DNA from: Blastocladiella britannica
Taxonomy: Eukaryota; Blastocladiomycota; Blastocladiomycetes; Blastocladiales; Blastocladiaceae
Direction: 5' to 3'
NCBI GenBank assembly: GCA_025349905.2
Contig: MU624641.1
Span: 1-36,351, forward strand
DNA length: 36,351 nucleotides
The position numbers and the translations under genes were made by a program. Positions 10,163 through 21,215 of the stretch are shown here, piece after piece. Position 1 is the stretch's first letter. Every line of letters begins with the position of its first letter. The notes under the pieces are model-generated. The model made no database searches. It worked only from the letters and a program-made list of their open reading frames with translations, and was not told where the DNA came from.

Positions 10163-10446
10163 TCCATTCTGTGCTTTTTATCCTTTACTTTGATTTGCTT
10201 TCAATAAAAATCAAATTTGTACTTCATATTACTTGTCTCCTTGAAGGGAAACTGCAATATGGCCTTGTTGAAAGGAAATGTCACCCGAAGCACGTAAAAA
10301 AGAGTTGCGGCATGGGCGTGTAAAAAAGGATAAAAGTTGCAACTGTCCTAAAAAAACATTGAAAGGACACGTTCTTCCCCCAGAAATCCAAGCCCGTGAA
10401 AGTTTCGTTTCCTCCTTGGGCCTCGACTCGTCCATCATTGACAAGC

Positions 10447-10462
10447 GTATTTATATATATAG
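10447..10462 (+). promoter_or_regulatory. TATA-like element
   Basis: A run of alternating T and A (TTTATATATATA) lies about 110 bp before the ATG at 10568 in the otherwise featureless 405-bp gap after SNZ. Its position suits a TATA box for the downstream ankyrin-containing gene. It is a short AT pattern and could be chance. Confidence 0.35.
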
Positions 10463-10567
10463 CACCCCGGTAGACTTCTCTTTGTACCTTTCGTTGTGAA
10501 TACTATTCGCGGTACACCCACAAGAGTGTGCCCCCCCGTACTCGGTTAACTCCAAAACCGAGTCGTC

Positions 10568-12598
10568 ATGTCCCGCCAACCGGCACACCCATTCGACCAT
10601 GCGCTTGCGCGCTTTGATAGCGACCCCTTTGACTTTGGCTTGAGGGCCGGTACGTTTTTTCTCTGTAGGTGGGCGTTCAGTTAATGCTTTGTTTTCCGAT
10701 TTTTCCCTTTATTTTTTATGTGCCATTTTAAAGTCCCATTCGGTAGCGCCCCTTGAAAAAAAAATTGACGAACCAACAACTGTTTTCTAAACCCCATCGA
10801 CTTGACCTTAGACCAAAGTCAACCCCTGCGACCGGACAGAGGCAGCGGCAGTGGCGGGGACCAACCGCTCACCTCACTGCTGATCCAACCACCGGTGGCA
10901 GCAGCGCAGACGACGCCGGCTCTGTCCCCGGCCCAGAGCTGGCAGTCGGAGCTTTCCAGTCCGACGGGTACGACCATGGGACCGCCGTTCGATCTGCTCC
11001 CAGGTCCGCCTTTGCCGTCGACTCCGATCGTGGCGGCCGCACATGCAGACGAAGGCAGGATTGTGGACGCCCGGCTGGTGCTCGGCTCCACCCATGAGTC
11101 GCCCAAGCACTGGGAAATGGATCTGCAGGAACGCACCAAGCGGCTGGATCTCGAGTTTGCGGTCCAGTGCACGCTGCTCCTGGGCTCCACATATCAGCAT
11201 CACGATAGCCCCGCTGCCCGGTCGTCGTCGGCGTCCGTGTCGTGCGAAATCGCATTTGTGGTCACGGCAACGGCCGACGACGCCAAACGGCCGTTCCCCG
11301 TCGACCCGGTGCTCCTGGGACCCGGAGACGGCGACAAGATCCAGCTGGGTCAAGTGGTCATGTATGACTACACGGGCGTGAACCCGACGCTGCTGAAAGT
11401 CAAGGGTACCATTGACACCGCGGCCGGAGGGTACTCGGCCCGAAAGTCCGAAAAAAAACTGTACCTCGGCGTGTGGGTGCGCAACTTGGGCGATCAGATG
11501 TGGATCATGGTCCGCGGGTGTATGTTTTTTTTTTTTTTGCCATTTCATCTGTTTTGGAGCTAACCCCCTCAAGAAATATGGCAGTGCCCAACGACATCAC
11601 GACCTTCAGCAACCGCACCGCCCGACGCAAGCGCGGCCATTCTGAGGACGTCTCGGCCCCGCCCAGTCCCATGGTGCGCTCGTTGCGGGCCAGCAGCATT
11701 GCCGCCGCCACCCCGACGTCCCCCTCGCAACTGTCGCTGATCGTGATGGTGGATCCGGCGACCCGGCACCGCGAGGACCGGATGCTTGCGATTTTGTGGA
11801 CTCCGCGGCGGCCGACTGTCATCGAGCTCGAGGAACTGAAAGACTTGGCCCGCCAGATCACGGGCGCCGGCGAGGCATACCAGTACTGGAAATTGGTGGT
11901 TGAGTTGCACGCCAACCAGCGGCAGTCGGGGTGGGCGGACGTGGACGTGGTCGCCGGAATGGACTCTTTGTCCGGGTGCTTTGCGCTCATGCCTGCTGGT
12001 TCGTCCGTTCAGTTGGTTGTCCATATGCCTTCATATACTTATTGCCCTTTGTATGTTAGCCATGATCATGACCAGCAGCGCATTGCACCTTGTTGCGACT
12101 CGCGGCGGCGGCCGTGCTGGACTAGCAACGAGAGCGATCCAGGCAATCAGTGCGGTATCGGCGCTAGCCGTGCCAGTGATGCTTTGTACAGGCCAGAATG
12201 GCGATGCCGAGCACCAAGTCCCACCCATTATCGCCGCCGCGGCCGCCCTCAACGCCGACTTTGTGATTGCCAGCTGCTACGCGATCGGCGCCGATGCGAC
12301 GTTATCCACGACTGCCCTGACTCCGGCCCCTGGTAGTGGAGCTTACGGCCGAGGCAACTTGTTCCATCGCGTCGCTCAGATCACGCCCGTGGTTCCCGCC
12401 GCCCGGCCGATTGCGGTCGTTAACTGGATCGAGGTGGTCTGGAACCTGCTGGAACCGGTCGCCAACGGGCACGCGGCGGCCGTGCGTGCGATGCGCACCA
12501 CTGATACCCATGGCCGGACGCCGATGGATGTCGCTCTTTGGGCTGGGAACCAGGAACTGGCCGCGTGGATGGCGGCCAAGTGCGACCAGCTGGCGTAG
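10568..12598 (+). CDS. protein of unknown function with C-terminal ankyrin repeats
   Basis: Best model: exons 10568-10649, 10812-11519, 11585-11998 and 12060-12598, about 580 residues. The first intron (GTACGT, CTAAAC branch, CCTTAG) is clear. The second and third each have an alternative in-frame pair of sites (11518/11574 and 12003/12076), so a few residues there are uncertain. The N terminus is short and acidic-aromatic, followed by a Pro/Ser-rich stretch. Residues about 120-290 look like a beta-rich domain ending in a basic patch (NRTARRKRG) that could be a nuclear signal. The C-terminal third has ankyrin-like units (SALHLVATRGG and THGRTPMDVAL). A beta-rich domain plus ankyrins recalls NF-kappaB- or Mga2-like regulators, but I see no diagnostic motif and make no assignment. 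Confidence 0.62.
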
Positions 12599-12837
12599 AT
12601 CCAACAAGTTTGGTGTGAAATACCCCCTTATTCCCGCAATGCGGACTTTGCTTGATACCCTCCTTGTCTCTCATTTTGTGTCCAATACAAGTATACGAAG
12701 AAAAATATACTGAAAAAAGGAGGGAGAAAGAAGGAAGAAAGACAACCGCGAGACGATAGAAAATGGAGAAGAGAAAAACAAAGACGAAAAAAGTGAGAAA
12801 GGGGGAAAAGAGAAAGTGAAAGGGAGAGAGAGCGAGC
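12599..12837. other. convergent 3' region with a purine-rich tract
   Basis: These 239 bp lie between the 3' ends of the ankyrin gene (+) and the phosphotransferase gene (-). From about 12713 to 12835 the plus strand is almost all purine (GGGAGAAAGAAGGAAGAAAG and similar). The transcribed minus strand is therefore pyrimidine-rich and would form the 3' untranslated region of the phosphotransferase mRNA. No coding frame is present. Confidence 0.6.
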
Positions 12838-14733
12838 TCAGTCCATGCGCTTGGCCGCGGCCGCAGTGGCGCGATCCGGCGACCGTGCCCGCAAGGTGGC
12901 CGCGCTGGCAGCGCCGGTACCGGGGAGGACCAACGGCCGACGCGCATCCTCGAGCTCGACGTCCTTGGGCGCACCTACACCACCACCTCCCACCAACACC
13001 GCTCCCAGTTCCTCGCCCAAAAAGTCGTCGTCGTCTTGCAACTCGGCCATCGCATCGAATAGCGGCTGCCGGTCTTCCGCCGCCGCCCCCGGCAGGATAT
13101 CGGAGGCGCCGCCTGCCGCGCCCGCATCTAGTCATTCTGACACCGAGTGACAGTGAGTGGGACAACGATTAAAAAAAATTGTTAAAACAAAGACAAAGAC
13201 AAAACAATGGGGCAAGGGAATCGGAAGGAAAGGGAGAAAATAATAAAAGAATAGATAATAGATATATGTCAACGCACCAGTACGCCGCTTCTTGATCGTC
13301 AAGCAGTTGATATCAAGATACGCGCAGAACTTGTTGATCACCACCACCGCCCAGTGCATGTAGGTGATGGCCGCAGCAATCGCGTATCCCCAAATGTAGA
13401 TACTCTCAAGGGTCGGTGTGAGGATCACGATCCTGGGAATTTTTTTATAGTTGGCATCAATCGTTTAGCGAAGAAAAAAAAAATGAAGAAAATACGAACC
13501 CAGTCACGGATGGGAACAGCACCAGCGCGGCGCCAATTGCCAGGGGAATCAACAGTCCCGTCGAGAACATGGGGAACGGCATCTTGGTGACATGAGCGAG
13601 AATGATCTTGGTCTGTCATTATTCATCAAGTCAGCAGGTGCTCCCGAAAGCGAAGCAAATCAGAAAAATCACAAACCGCCATGCGGCCAAAGACGATCCC
13701 GTTGGCAAGCATAAACAAAATGACGTGCTGCTCGAGCGCAATCGAGTACGGAGCCGCCAGCCAGATCGCATTGCACGCCAAAAAGATGGCCATGGGCACC
13801 ACCTGCACGCACGCCTCGCGGAACGACGATTTGGGCGTGGGTCCACGGCACACGCGGTACACGGCATGGATCGAGAACGGCACGTTGAGCGTAAACAGCA
13901 AGATGAGCATCCCCGTGAGCGAGTAGTCAATCAGCGACCACGAAGCCGGGAACACCGTCATCCACGCCGGAAGCGCGTCGGTCGCCAGCTGGTGCCACAC
14001 CTGCGGGCCTTTGATGCCCGAGATAATGGACATGATACAGGCGATAATCAGGCCCTCGGTCGGGCCATTGAGGTACCCGAGGTACAGCGTGCCCGTGTGG
14101 TACTCTTCCCAGGTCGAAAAGTAAAAGGCAATGGTCGCTATTATTATTATTATTTGGTCCGCCGGGTGTGAGGAAAGCCGAGCCAAAAAAAAAAAAAACA
14201 GAAACGCACTCATAAAGACAATGGCACCCGTGTACCACGTGTGGCCCAGGCCGAGAGACGCGGCCTGTACAATCGCGCCAACCGAGCAGTTGAGCGCGTC
14301 GCAGCCATGGTCGACTGGTATATTTGTTGCGGTCAATAAATATAAATGCCACGCGAGCGAGGGGAAAAAATAACGACGCACATAACTCGCCCAGCGGCGA
14401 GCTGGTACCGGTCCGACGCGCCTGCTTGCCGTCCACATTGTCAAACGTCGAGTACAGCCAGATCCCGGCCGCAAACGAAAAGTACATCCACGCCGGCGCA
14501 GGGCCTTCGAGGTCGGGCATCCAAATCACAATGAACAGCAGGTTGATCCACACAAAGCAAAAACCAATCAGCGTGATGAGGTTGGGCGCCATCCACATTG
14601 GGAAAAGCGTCACCGCCCAGTTCCAGTAGTGGCGGAGAATGTACTGCGACGTCGGCGACTTGTCGACCGCGGAGTACCGGTATAGCCGGAGATTGGCGAG
14701 CGCGCGGTCCGAGAGGTAGTCGACCGAGTCCAT
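12838..14733 (-). CDS. EPT1: CDP-alcohol phosphotransferase (choline/ethanolamine type)
   Basis: Six exons, 14733-14382, 14314-14210, 14137-13677, 13612-13500, 13432-13278 and 13127-12838, give about 491 residues. The enzyme transfers phosphocholine or phosphoethanolamine from the CDP form to diacylglycerol in the ER/Golgi membrane, the last step of the Kennedy pathway. Splicing exon 1 to exon 2 creates a perfect catalytic motif, DG-x2-AR-x8-G-x3-D-x3-D, reading DGKQAR...GELFDHGCD. Further family marks are YLSDRAL at the start, FFSTWEEYHTG-like and YLGYLNGPTEG segments, and several hydrophobic helices to the YMHWAVVVI region. An acidic, Ala/Gly-rich tail of about 95 residues follows the membrane domain and is unusual. 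Choline versus ethanolamine preference cannot be read from sequence. Confidence 0.93.
14138..14157 (-). repeat. short AAT/ATT microsatellite in an intron
   Basis: A run of about five ATT units (plus strand) sits at the 3' end of the second intron of the phosphotransferase gene, directly before its acceptor (AATAATAG on the coding strand). It replaces the usual pyrimidine-rich acceptor context. Confidence 0.7.
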
Positions 14734-14829
14734 TTTTTCTTTTTTTTTTTTTACTCGGCAAGCAGTCCGACCGAGCAGTAAAAGCGAAAGAGAAAAAGGG
14801 TTCGGGAGGCGCATGTATTGTGTTCAGAT

Positions 14830-17800
14830 TTATCGCCTGCAAACGACATGCGAGACGCGGCCACTCGGATCCACGGCCACCGCGTCCTCTGCCGCGTTAA
14901 TCACCAGCGCGCACGTCTGGCACTGCGCCGGAAGCTCGACCGCCGGTCCCGCACTGCTCAACTGCAGCTTGCGTGAGGCCATATCCAGACGTGTCTTTTT
15001 TGTTTTTGTTGTTGCTGTTGTCAGTTCCTCGAAGGTTTTCTCCGCTCTACTCCGCCTGCAGTCAAGAAAAAAGGGAAGGCAACAAGTACCGTCAAGGTGC
15101 GCGTCCGTTCCAGTGCCTTGACCATGCCGGACCACCGCATGGACCGCGTCGCCCGCGCCAACTGGTGCTCGAGAAGTGAGGCAGCGTGGGCGACGGGCCA
15201 CCCTGCCGGAAGCACCGCCACCAGCGCGTCAAAGTCCAGGCCCGCGAGATTCGCGGTGGCAATCGACAAAAAATACGGCGTCAGTGCGTCCCTATTTCAG
15301 TTAACGAAACAAGTGAGTGGTTCCCTGTTTTCCCTGACGAGGTCAAAGAACTAAAAGTACCGGTTCGGAAGGGCCATGTACTCGGTGACAATGAGATCGA
15401 ACGCGAGTCCGGCCGCCGCGCAAATGGCTTGCGCAGTACCGAAATCACCCACCTTCTGCACGATCCGCCGAATGGCCATGGTCGCCGTGCCCTTTTCCAG
15501 GTCGGCATCAGCCAACAGAATGCGCTCCATTGGATACTCGGCGTCGTCCATGAGCGGCATCACTTCAGCAGCAAGCATAGACCGGAGCAAATCCAGTTCG
15601 GCTGGGTCCAGCAGGTTCCGGATCTTGAGCAGCAACAGCGGGAACTTGGATCCCAAGAGCGCCACCGCGGGATCTGTTGTGGTAAGTCGTGGCAGCAGTG
15701 CCGAGACGGAACACACCAGCAGAAACAGTTTGCACCGCACTAGCGCCAGCGCCTCGCGGGCTTGCTCGGTCGATTTTGCCGTCCCGGAAGCGGTAATTGG
15801 GATCGCTTGACGGGCAAGCATGGTCGCAAACGGCTCGTGTGGCCCACTCGCGCTGGCGATTTGCTGCCGGTACACAGCCACTAAAGGAGGCATACCTGCC
15901 TCGTGGGTGCACGCGATCGCGATCCGCAGGTACACGCGCGCGAGGGCCACCGCGCGCGCCGCCACATCGTCATGGTCGACATGATCCATGTCGTCCTCCA
16001 GGAACGCGAGCGCAACGGTATCGCCGAGCTCGGTGGCGATGGCAAGCGCCGTATCGTCTGCGCTGCTGGAAAGCACGGGTGCGTCTTCGGCCCACATTCT
16101 CACCACGTCAAGTGCCGCGCGGCGGTCGCGAGCAAGCAGCCAATGCACGTCGCCGCCAAAATCGGCCACGCGGTCCGCGGACGGAGGGATACCCAGCAAA
16201 AGGGCGGCAATGTCGCGGGTGCCGACAGCGGTGGTTGGGAGAGCTTTCCCTCCAGAAGCTGAAGCACGGCGGCCACCGACCACAGCAAACGCCAATGCGT
16301 CGTCGCAGATCTGTTTCCAGGCATCCAGCACATCGCGGACTCGGCCCAGCCGCTCGTGGATCAGCGACGCGGCAAATGCGTGCCGGGACCGTGCTAGCTG
16401 GTCGGCAGCGGCTTCGGCTGCGGCTTGAATTGGTGAAGGCAGCGATGTGGTATCCGACGTTGAAGAGGACAACATATCGCCCAGGGCCGCCGCGACCCGA
16501 CGCGCCTGCGCCACAACTTCGCGCGCATCCGCACCGGTACGGACCTGCAAGCCAATCCGCAACAGCTCTGCCGCAGCAATATCGGCCACGGACCCGCGCG
16601 CACCTGGGTCAGCGGATTCAAGATACGCCAGCACGAACCGGTCGCACGCGTCCTGGACCGCCACTCGCAGCGATGCGACCGTGGCCGGGTCCGCATTGGC
16701 TTGCCCGCCCGTCAGCTTGTGTAGCGCAATGTCAATCACGCGGCCCAGGCTCGTGGGCAGTGACTCGGCGTCGGCCGGATCCAGTGCCACCGCCGCCACC
16801 ATGGCGTCCGTGACTGTCGCCGGCGGCTCTTGCTGCGACGAATCGTCGGTGACCACTACCCGCGCCGGATCCACCAGCGCCACTAGCCACCGGGTCGGAA
16901 ACTTGGCCTCGCACGCGCGCTGCAGCGCGTCCTCCCACTCGCACCGGCGAATGTGTTCCAGGACCACGCGCAGCTGCACGTTCCGAGCGGCGTCGGCGGC
17001 CAGTGCCCCGCGCGCCAATGTGACGGCGGCCGTGCACTCGCCGCGGCGGATCAAGTCGCCGATCTGCGACGCGTACGTCGGGCACGCCAAAGCGTACAGC
17101 GCGTCGCGCTCGCGTGCAAACAGTTGCAACTGGCCGCCCAGGGCAGTCGATGTCATCGGCTGCGGCAGCTGTGAGAGACCAAACGCGGCGATGGGGATAG
17201 GGTCGTTTTGGTGAGGTTGCAGCAGAAGGTTGGATGTGCCGCTTAAGAGAGAGTGGGATGTCAGATGCATGGGACCTTCATTAGGATCGGGGACGAGGGC
17301 GACCACGAACGGAAAGTGAAGAGCTTTCCTTTTTTTAAAATCTGAAATCAGTCGAACGAGGAAAATGAGGTAAAGTACAGTAACGCACCAACGGCCTTGG
17401 GGTAATTGGACCAAGAGAGCGCAGGGCGCCCAGTGACGCGCTCGCCGCGGGGATTCACAAACACGCCAATGGCGACCGCGCCAGCTTGCACCGCCGATGC
17501 CAACAGTCCCGCATCCACGGCCCCAACACCACCGGGTGTGCTGCTCCGCCGCCGGCTGGCTGCCACTGCGGCGCGGCTGGAGGTGGGCGGAGGCAAGCGA
17601 CAAACCACCAGGTACTCGCGCGCGCTCACCACGAGAATATGGGGCCGGAGGGATTCTGCGCCGCTGGGGCCGGGCACGCCCAGAGCATTGGCAAGATCGA
17701 TCGCAGCTAGGCCCACAATGCGTGGTTCGGCTGGCTGGAGAGGAGCGGCGGGCGCATTGGACGAGGCGATTTTGAGGGTGTTGGGCAGCGTGATACACCG

Positions 17801-18622
17801 GTACCGGCCAAAGAGATCGGCGGCGGCAATATACCGGTTGTACCAGGCGAAGCGGGCCACGCCGTCCGGGAATGGGATTTCCTGCCAATCATATCGTTTT
17901 GAAGTGAGGAGTGGCCAGCTATACATGAAATGGACCACATACCTTGAGCTCCGTCATGGTAATGGTCGCTCCGGCAGCGCGATGCAGCTGCACAATGACG
18001 ATCGATCGGCGGCGGGCAAGAATCAGTCGATCCACGCCCTTGGCCACGACCGGCTCGGATCGAGCGGCCGTGTCTGCGGCCATGGCGGTGATGGTTTTAA
18101 TTGGCCGCAGGGCGGAGACGGGCTGCATGGCCAGGTCATAGAATACCACGAGGGTGTCTGTTTTTTTTTTCCGTCAGCGTGAATCCGTTTGAGAGCGGCG
18201 GGTTGCTGCAATGAAGGATAAATGATACCGGCCAAGACAGCAATGCATTGGGACTCGGGTAGCACAACCAGCGCGGTAATGTGTTGCTGTGCCGAAATGG
18301 TCCGCTTGCGATGGACCAGCACCGTCGTTGCGTCTTCGCGCTGGGTATTGATCAATTTTGCTTATTTGTATTGCCGGCCAAACCATTCAACTTTTTCAGA
18401 AGACGCACGTTAAAGTGGTACGAGCACACTGCGCCGTGTAGTGTCGCCACGTAGAGCATGTCATCTGGAAAAAATTCTTTAGCAATTTATAAAAACCAAT
18501 CAAGACCAGATGGACAGACCAAGCGCGTCCACGCAGACCACGCCGTCGCGGTTAGCCGATTGCGATGCGGCCTGTTCAATGGGAATGCTGGCCAGGGCCG
18601 GGATCAAGTGAAAGGAAGCCAT
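14830..18622 (-). CDS. Vps39/TGFBRAP1/Vps3-family vacuolar tether subunit
   Basis: Eight exons, 18622-18520, 18464-18409, 18340-18229, 18157-17943, 17881-17389, 17323-15361, 15291-15090 and 14994-14830, keep phase and give about 1102 residues. Family members bridge Rab GTPases to the HOPS or CORVET complex at vacuoles and endosomes. Residues about 20-330 form a CNH-type beta-propeller, with segments such as LYVATLHGAV, LRPIKTITAM, ILARRRSIVIVQ and ending WSNYPKAVALHFPFVVAL. An ALYALACPTYASQIGDLIRRGE junction then leads into an alpha-solenoid. The LLPRL-containing helices, the ERILLADADLEKGTATMAIRRIV repeat and a VLPAGW segment match the C-terminal order of TGFBRAP1. The last 30 residues carry C-x2-C and H-x2-C, the zf-VPS39_2 signature. 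Which of the three relatives it is remains open. It starts 26 bp after the KICS2-like stop. Confidence 0.85.
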
Positions 18623-18648
18623 GATTCATTTGACCTTTCGAAAGGGAA

Positions 18649-21167
18649 TCACACCGCAACTGATCGCAACACCTCAGTCCCCCACACCTGGTCCTTGAAC
18701 CCGGCCAGAAACTCAATCACCTCGGTGCCCATCTCCGTTGCCGCCATCCTCGCTCCGCCATTGCCGCCAGCGTTTCCGCCATTCCCACCGGCCCCTCCGC
18801 CCGGTCCCACGCACGCCGCCACATCCGATCCGTTCCCGACCACCACCACCGCATACAACACTTCGCCGAGCCGCGCGATCGCGTACGTGCGGCGGGTCTT
18901 GGCGTCCACGTACGGCAACAAGTCGCCAATCTCCCATCCGCCGCGGGTGGACGTGCGCGCGCGCAGGATCGCCGCACACATAACTGCGCGGTCGCCTGAT
19001 CCCGACCCGAAGTTGCTGCTGTCGCTGCTGCTTGTACCACCGGTGCCACTGGAAGGCGCCGTGTACAGGGTCGCGAATTGCGCTGACGCCGGCTGTACTG
19101 GCTGCGCCGGCGCCGGGGACGGCACGCGGGATGGTGGTTTGGCGGTCGGCGAGGCAGCGGTGGTGGTGGATTTGGGCGACCCTACATCATGCGTGGATCG
19201 GGGCGATACTGTCCGCGAGCCTGCGGCTGGTGTATCCGACGGGGACACGACGCCGATAAAGTCGTCGCGCGTGAACTGCACGGGCCGCGGAAACGAGTAC
19301 CCCGAGAGATGGAACTCGCGATTGCCTGCCAGTGCCGACCAGCGGCTATTTGGTTCGGTCGCCGTGCCCTGTTGCTGCTGCATTCCAGCACCACCGGCCG
19401 TCAGCGCGGTGGGCGAGAGCTCGGCCGACGGCACGCCGGCTACATGGTAGAGCAGGTGGAACGACGTGTCTCCACGCTGTGCTTTGATAAAGCTCTCGAT
19501 CCTGTGGTTACTTGTATTAGTCTCATCTCTTTTTCCTTAGCAAAAAAAATGAGAGGCGTACGATTCAGTGAGCTCCATCCCGACCCGCTGGCCCTGGAAC
19601 TCGAACGTGGAAAAGTGCAGGTTCACTTTACTGCGGTAATGGCGCGCAAGCTGCCGCCAGAACAGCAAGTGCGCCGGAGAAGTGGTGGACGACGGCAGCA
19701 TGGCGGTATTGGACAGCCCATTGCCTGAGGATCCCAAAAACCCAAACCAGCTGGTGCGCTTGTTGTTGGATCCACTCGTTCCTGTAGAAGTGGTTGGTCG
19801 CTGGCCACTGGTGCCCGTTGGCGTGCTTGTTCCCGACGATGACGCAGCAGCTGCGGGGGACAGCGACTGTCCGGTCGATGACGACGATGGAGAAGTTGAA
19901 GACGCAGCGAGCGACCCGATCCGCTGGCGCCACTCGGCCAGGAGCGCTTGGGCGGTCGTTAGCGACGCGAGCGCGTCAATCATCGAGTGGTGGTAGATGG
20001 CGCGCTCGACGCGGAGAAGCGCCAGCATGACACGGATTTCGCGTCTTGTATTGTTTCAAGGAAGGTGAGACCTTCATCAACTGTAATATCAATAGAGTAC
20101 GTACTCGACCTGGGCAGATACATCGGCCGAGAGACGAGCGAGGAGCGGCAGATCCACGGCGGTGGCGGTTGATTCAGCAATGGGCAAGATGGCCACCACG
20201 TCTTCAATGTCGGCGCACGCTGCCAAGTGTCGCCACAGCTGGATTTGGGCGGCCCGTGTCTGGCACATGTGGATCAGCTGTGGACAAACTTGTTTTTTGG
20301 TCAAAATCCAAACAAGTCCAAACAAAAAGGTGGAAGTACCGGATCCGCCACCCCAATCATACCAGGGATATCTAGCACAAACGCGCTACTACTGCTGCCG
20401 CTGCTTCCAGCCGTAATCCCACTCCAGGACCGCGTCGTGACAGTCCGGCCCACCGCCGCAAACCCCGATCGGTCCGATGTCCCGGCATGCGGACCTCCGC
20501 CGCTGACCCATAGTGCATCAAGACCCGCGGCAGCATTCCCCAGCACCGCCGCAGCTACATCAGTCGCGCGCACCAGCAACGGGCGCGCATGTTCGGCGCC
20601 ATCCACCAGCGCCAAGTACCCGTCAGCGAGCGACTCGCGCGACGTGACAAACGCGAACCTTCGTTGCCGCGTTAACGTCAGCGCCGTGTATGCGGCCTCA
20701 AGCCTCAAGTACGTTGTCAGCAGCGCGGCCATGGCGTCGACTGCGGCCGGGATCAGCGGGCCAAGAGGCACCGATACTGGCGAGGACGTCGGTAACGACG
20801 ATCCGGGGCTGGCGGTGTGCGGAGTGGTGACGTTTATGGTGGCAGCAGCTGAAGGCGTGAGCGGGCCTGACGGGGACGGGGACGGCACATGAGTTGATGC
20901 TGCCGTTGGACCAGGACCACTACCACTACCAAGAATTCCAGGACCATTCGTGCCGCCGCTGACGCTGCTACCTCCGCCACCTCCACTGGTACCACCAAGC
21001 ATGCTCGGAGGGGTGGCGCCGACCAGACCATGGGCCGCCGAGACCGAGTGCGGGATCGCCGCGAGCGATGGCGGGACCAGTTTGGGCATGCGCAGGACCA
21101 GTTTGGCGGCGGCCGCATAGTCGTAAGTTGCAGCCAGCGTGAATACGGCGGCGAGAACGTCGGTCAT
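18649..21167 (-). CDS. KICS2: KICSTOR subunit KICS2-like protein (C12orf66 family)
   Basis: Four exons, 21167-20340, 20277-20105, 20044-19562 and 19501-18649, give about 778 residues, all in phase. Human KICS2, with KPTN, ITFG2 and SZT2, tethers GATOR1 to the lysosome for amino-acid control of TORC1. The order of conserved blocks fits KICS2: an N-terminal helix (VLAAVFTLAATYDYAAAAK), a helix with LLTTYLRLEAAYTAL, IHMCQTRAAQIQLWRHL, LLRVERAIYHHSMIDALASL, HLLFWRQLARHYRSKVNLHF, IESFIKAQRGDTSFHLLYHV, SALAGNREFHLSGYSFPRPV (compare human FDNRGSESFQGHGY), then YAIARLGEVLYAVVVVG and a final FLAGFKDQVWG helix. Gly/Ser/Thr-rich insertions at about residues 45-110, in exon 3 and in exon 4 make it longer than the human protein (about 445). 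The match rests on memory and spaced motifs, so confidence is moderate. Confidence 0.68.
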
Positions 21168-21215
21168 TTTGCTTGGATTGTTATATTTATACAGTGGAGG
21201 TCAAAGAGAGGACAC

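Noticed and set aside
10278..10499. 73-codon plus-strand frame between SNZ and the ankyrin gene
   Set aside because: Low third-position GC and no family resemblance; it includes the TATA-like element and is more likely leader or spacer.
15797..16813. 338-codon plus-strand frame within the Vps39-like gene
   Set aside because: Arg/Pro/His-rich antisense shadow; the minus strand holds the recognised solenoid.
18649..18651. A direct fusion of the KICS2-like and Vps39-like proteins
   Set aside because: A stop codon ends the first protein after its conserved C terminus and the second has its own ATG; no splice pair skipping the stop was seen. A shared transcript remains possible.
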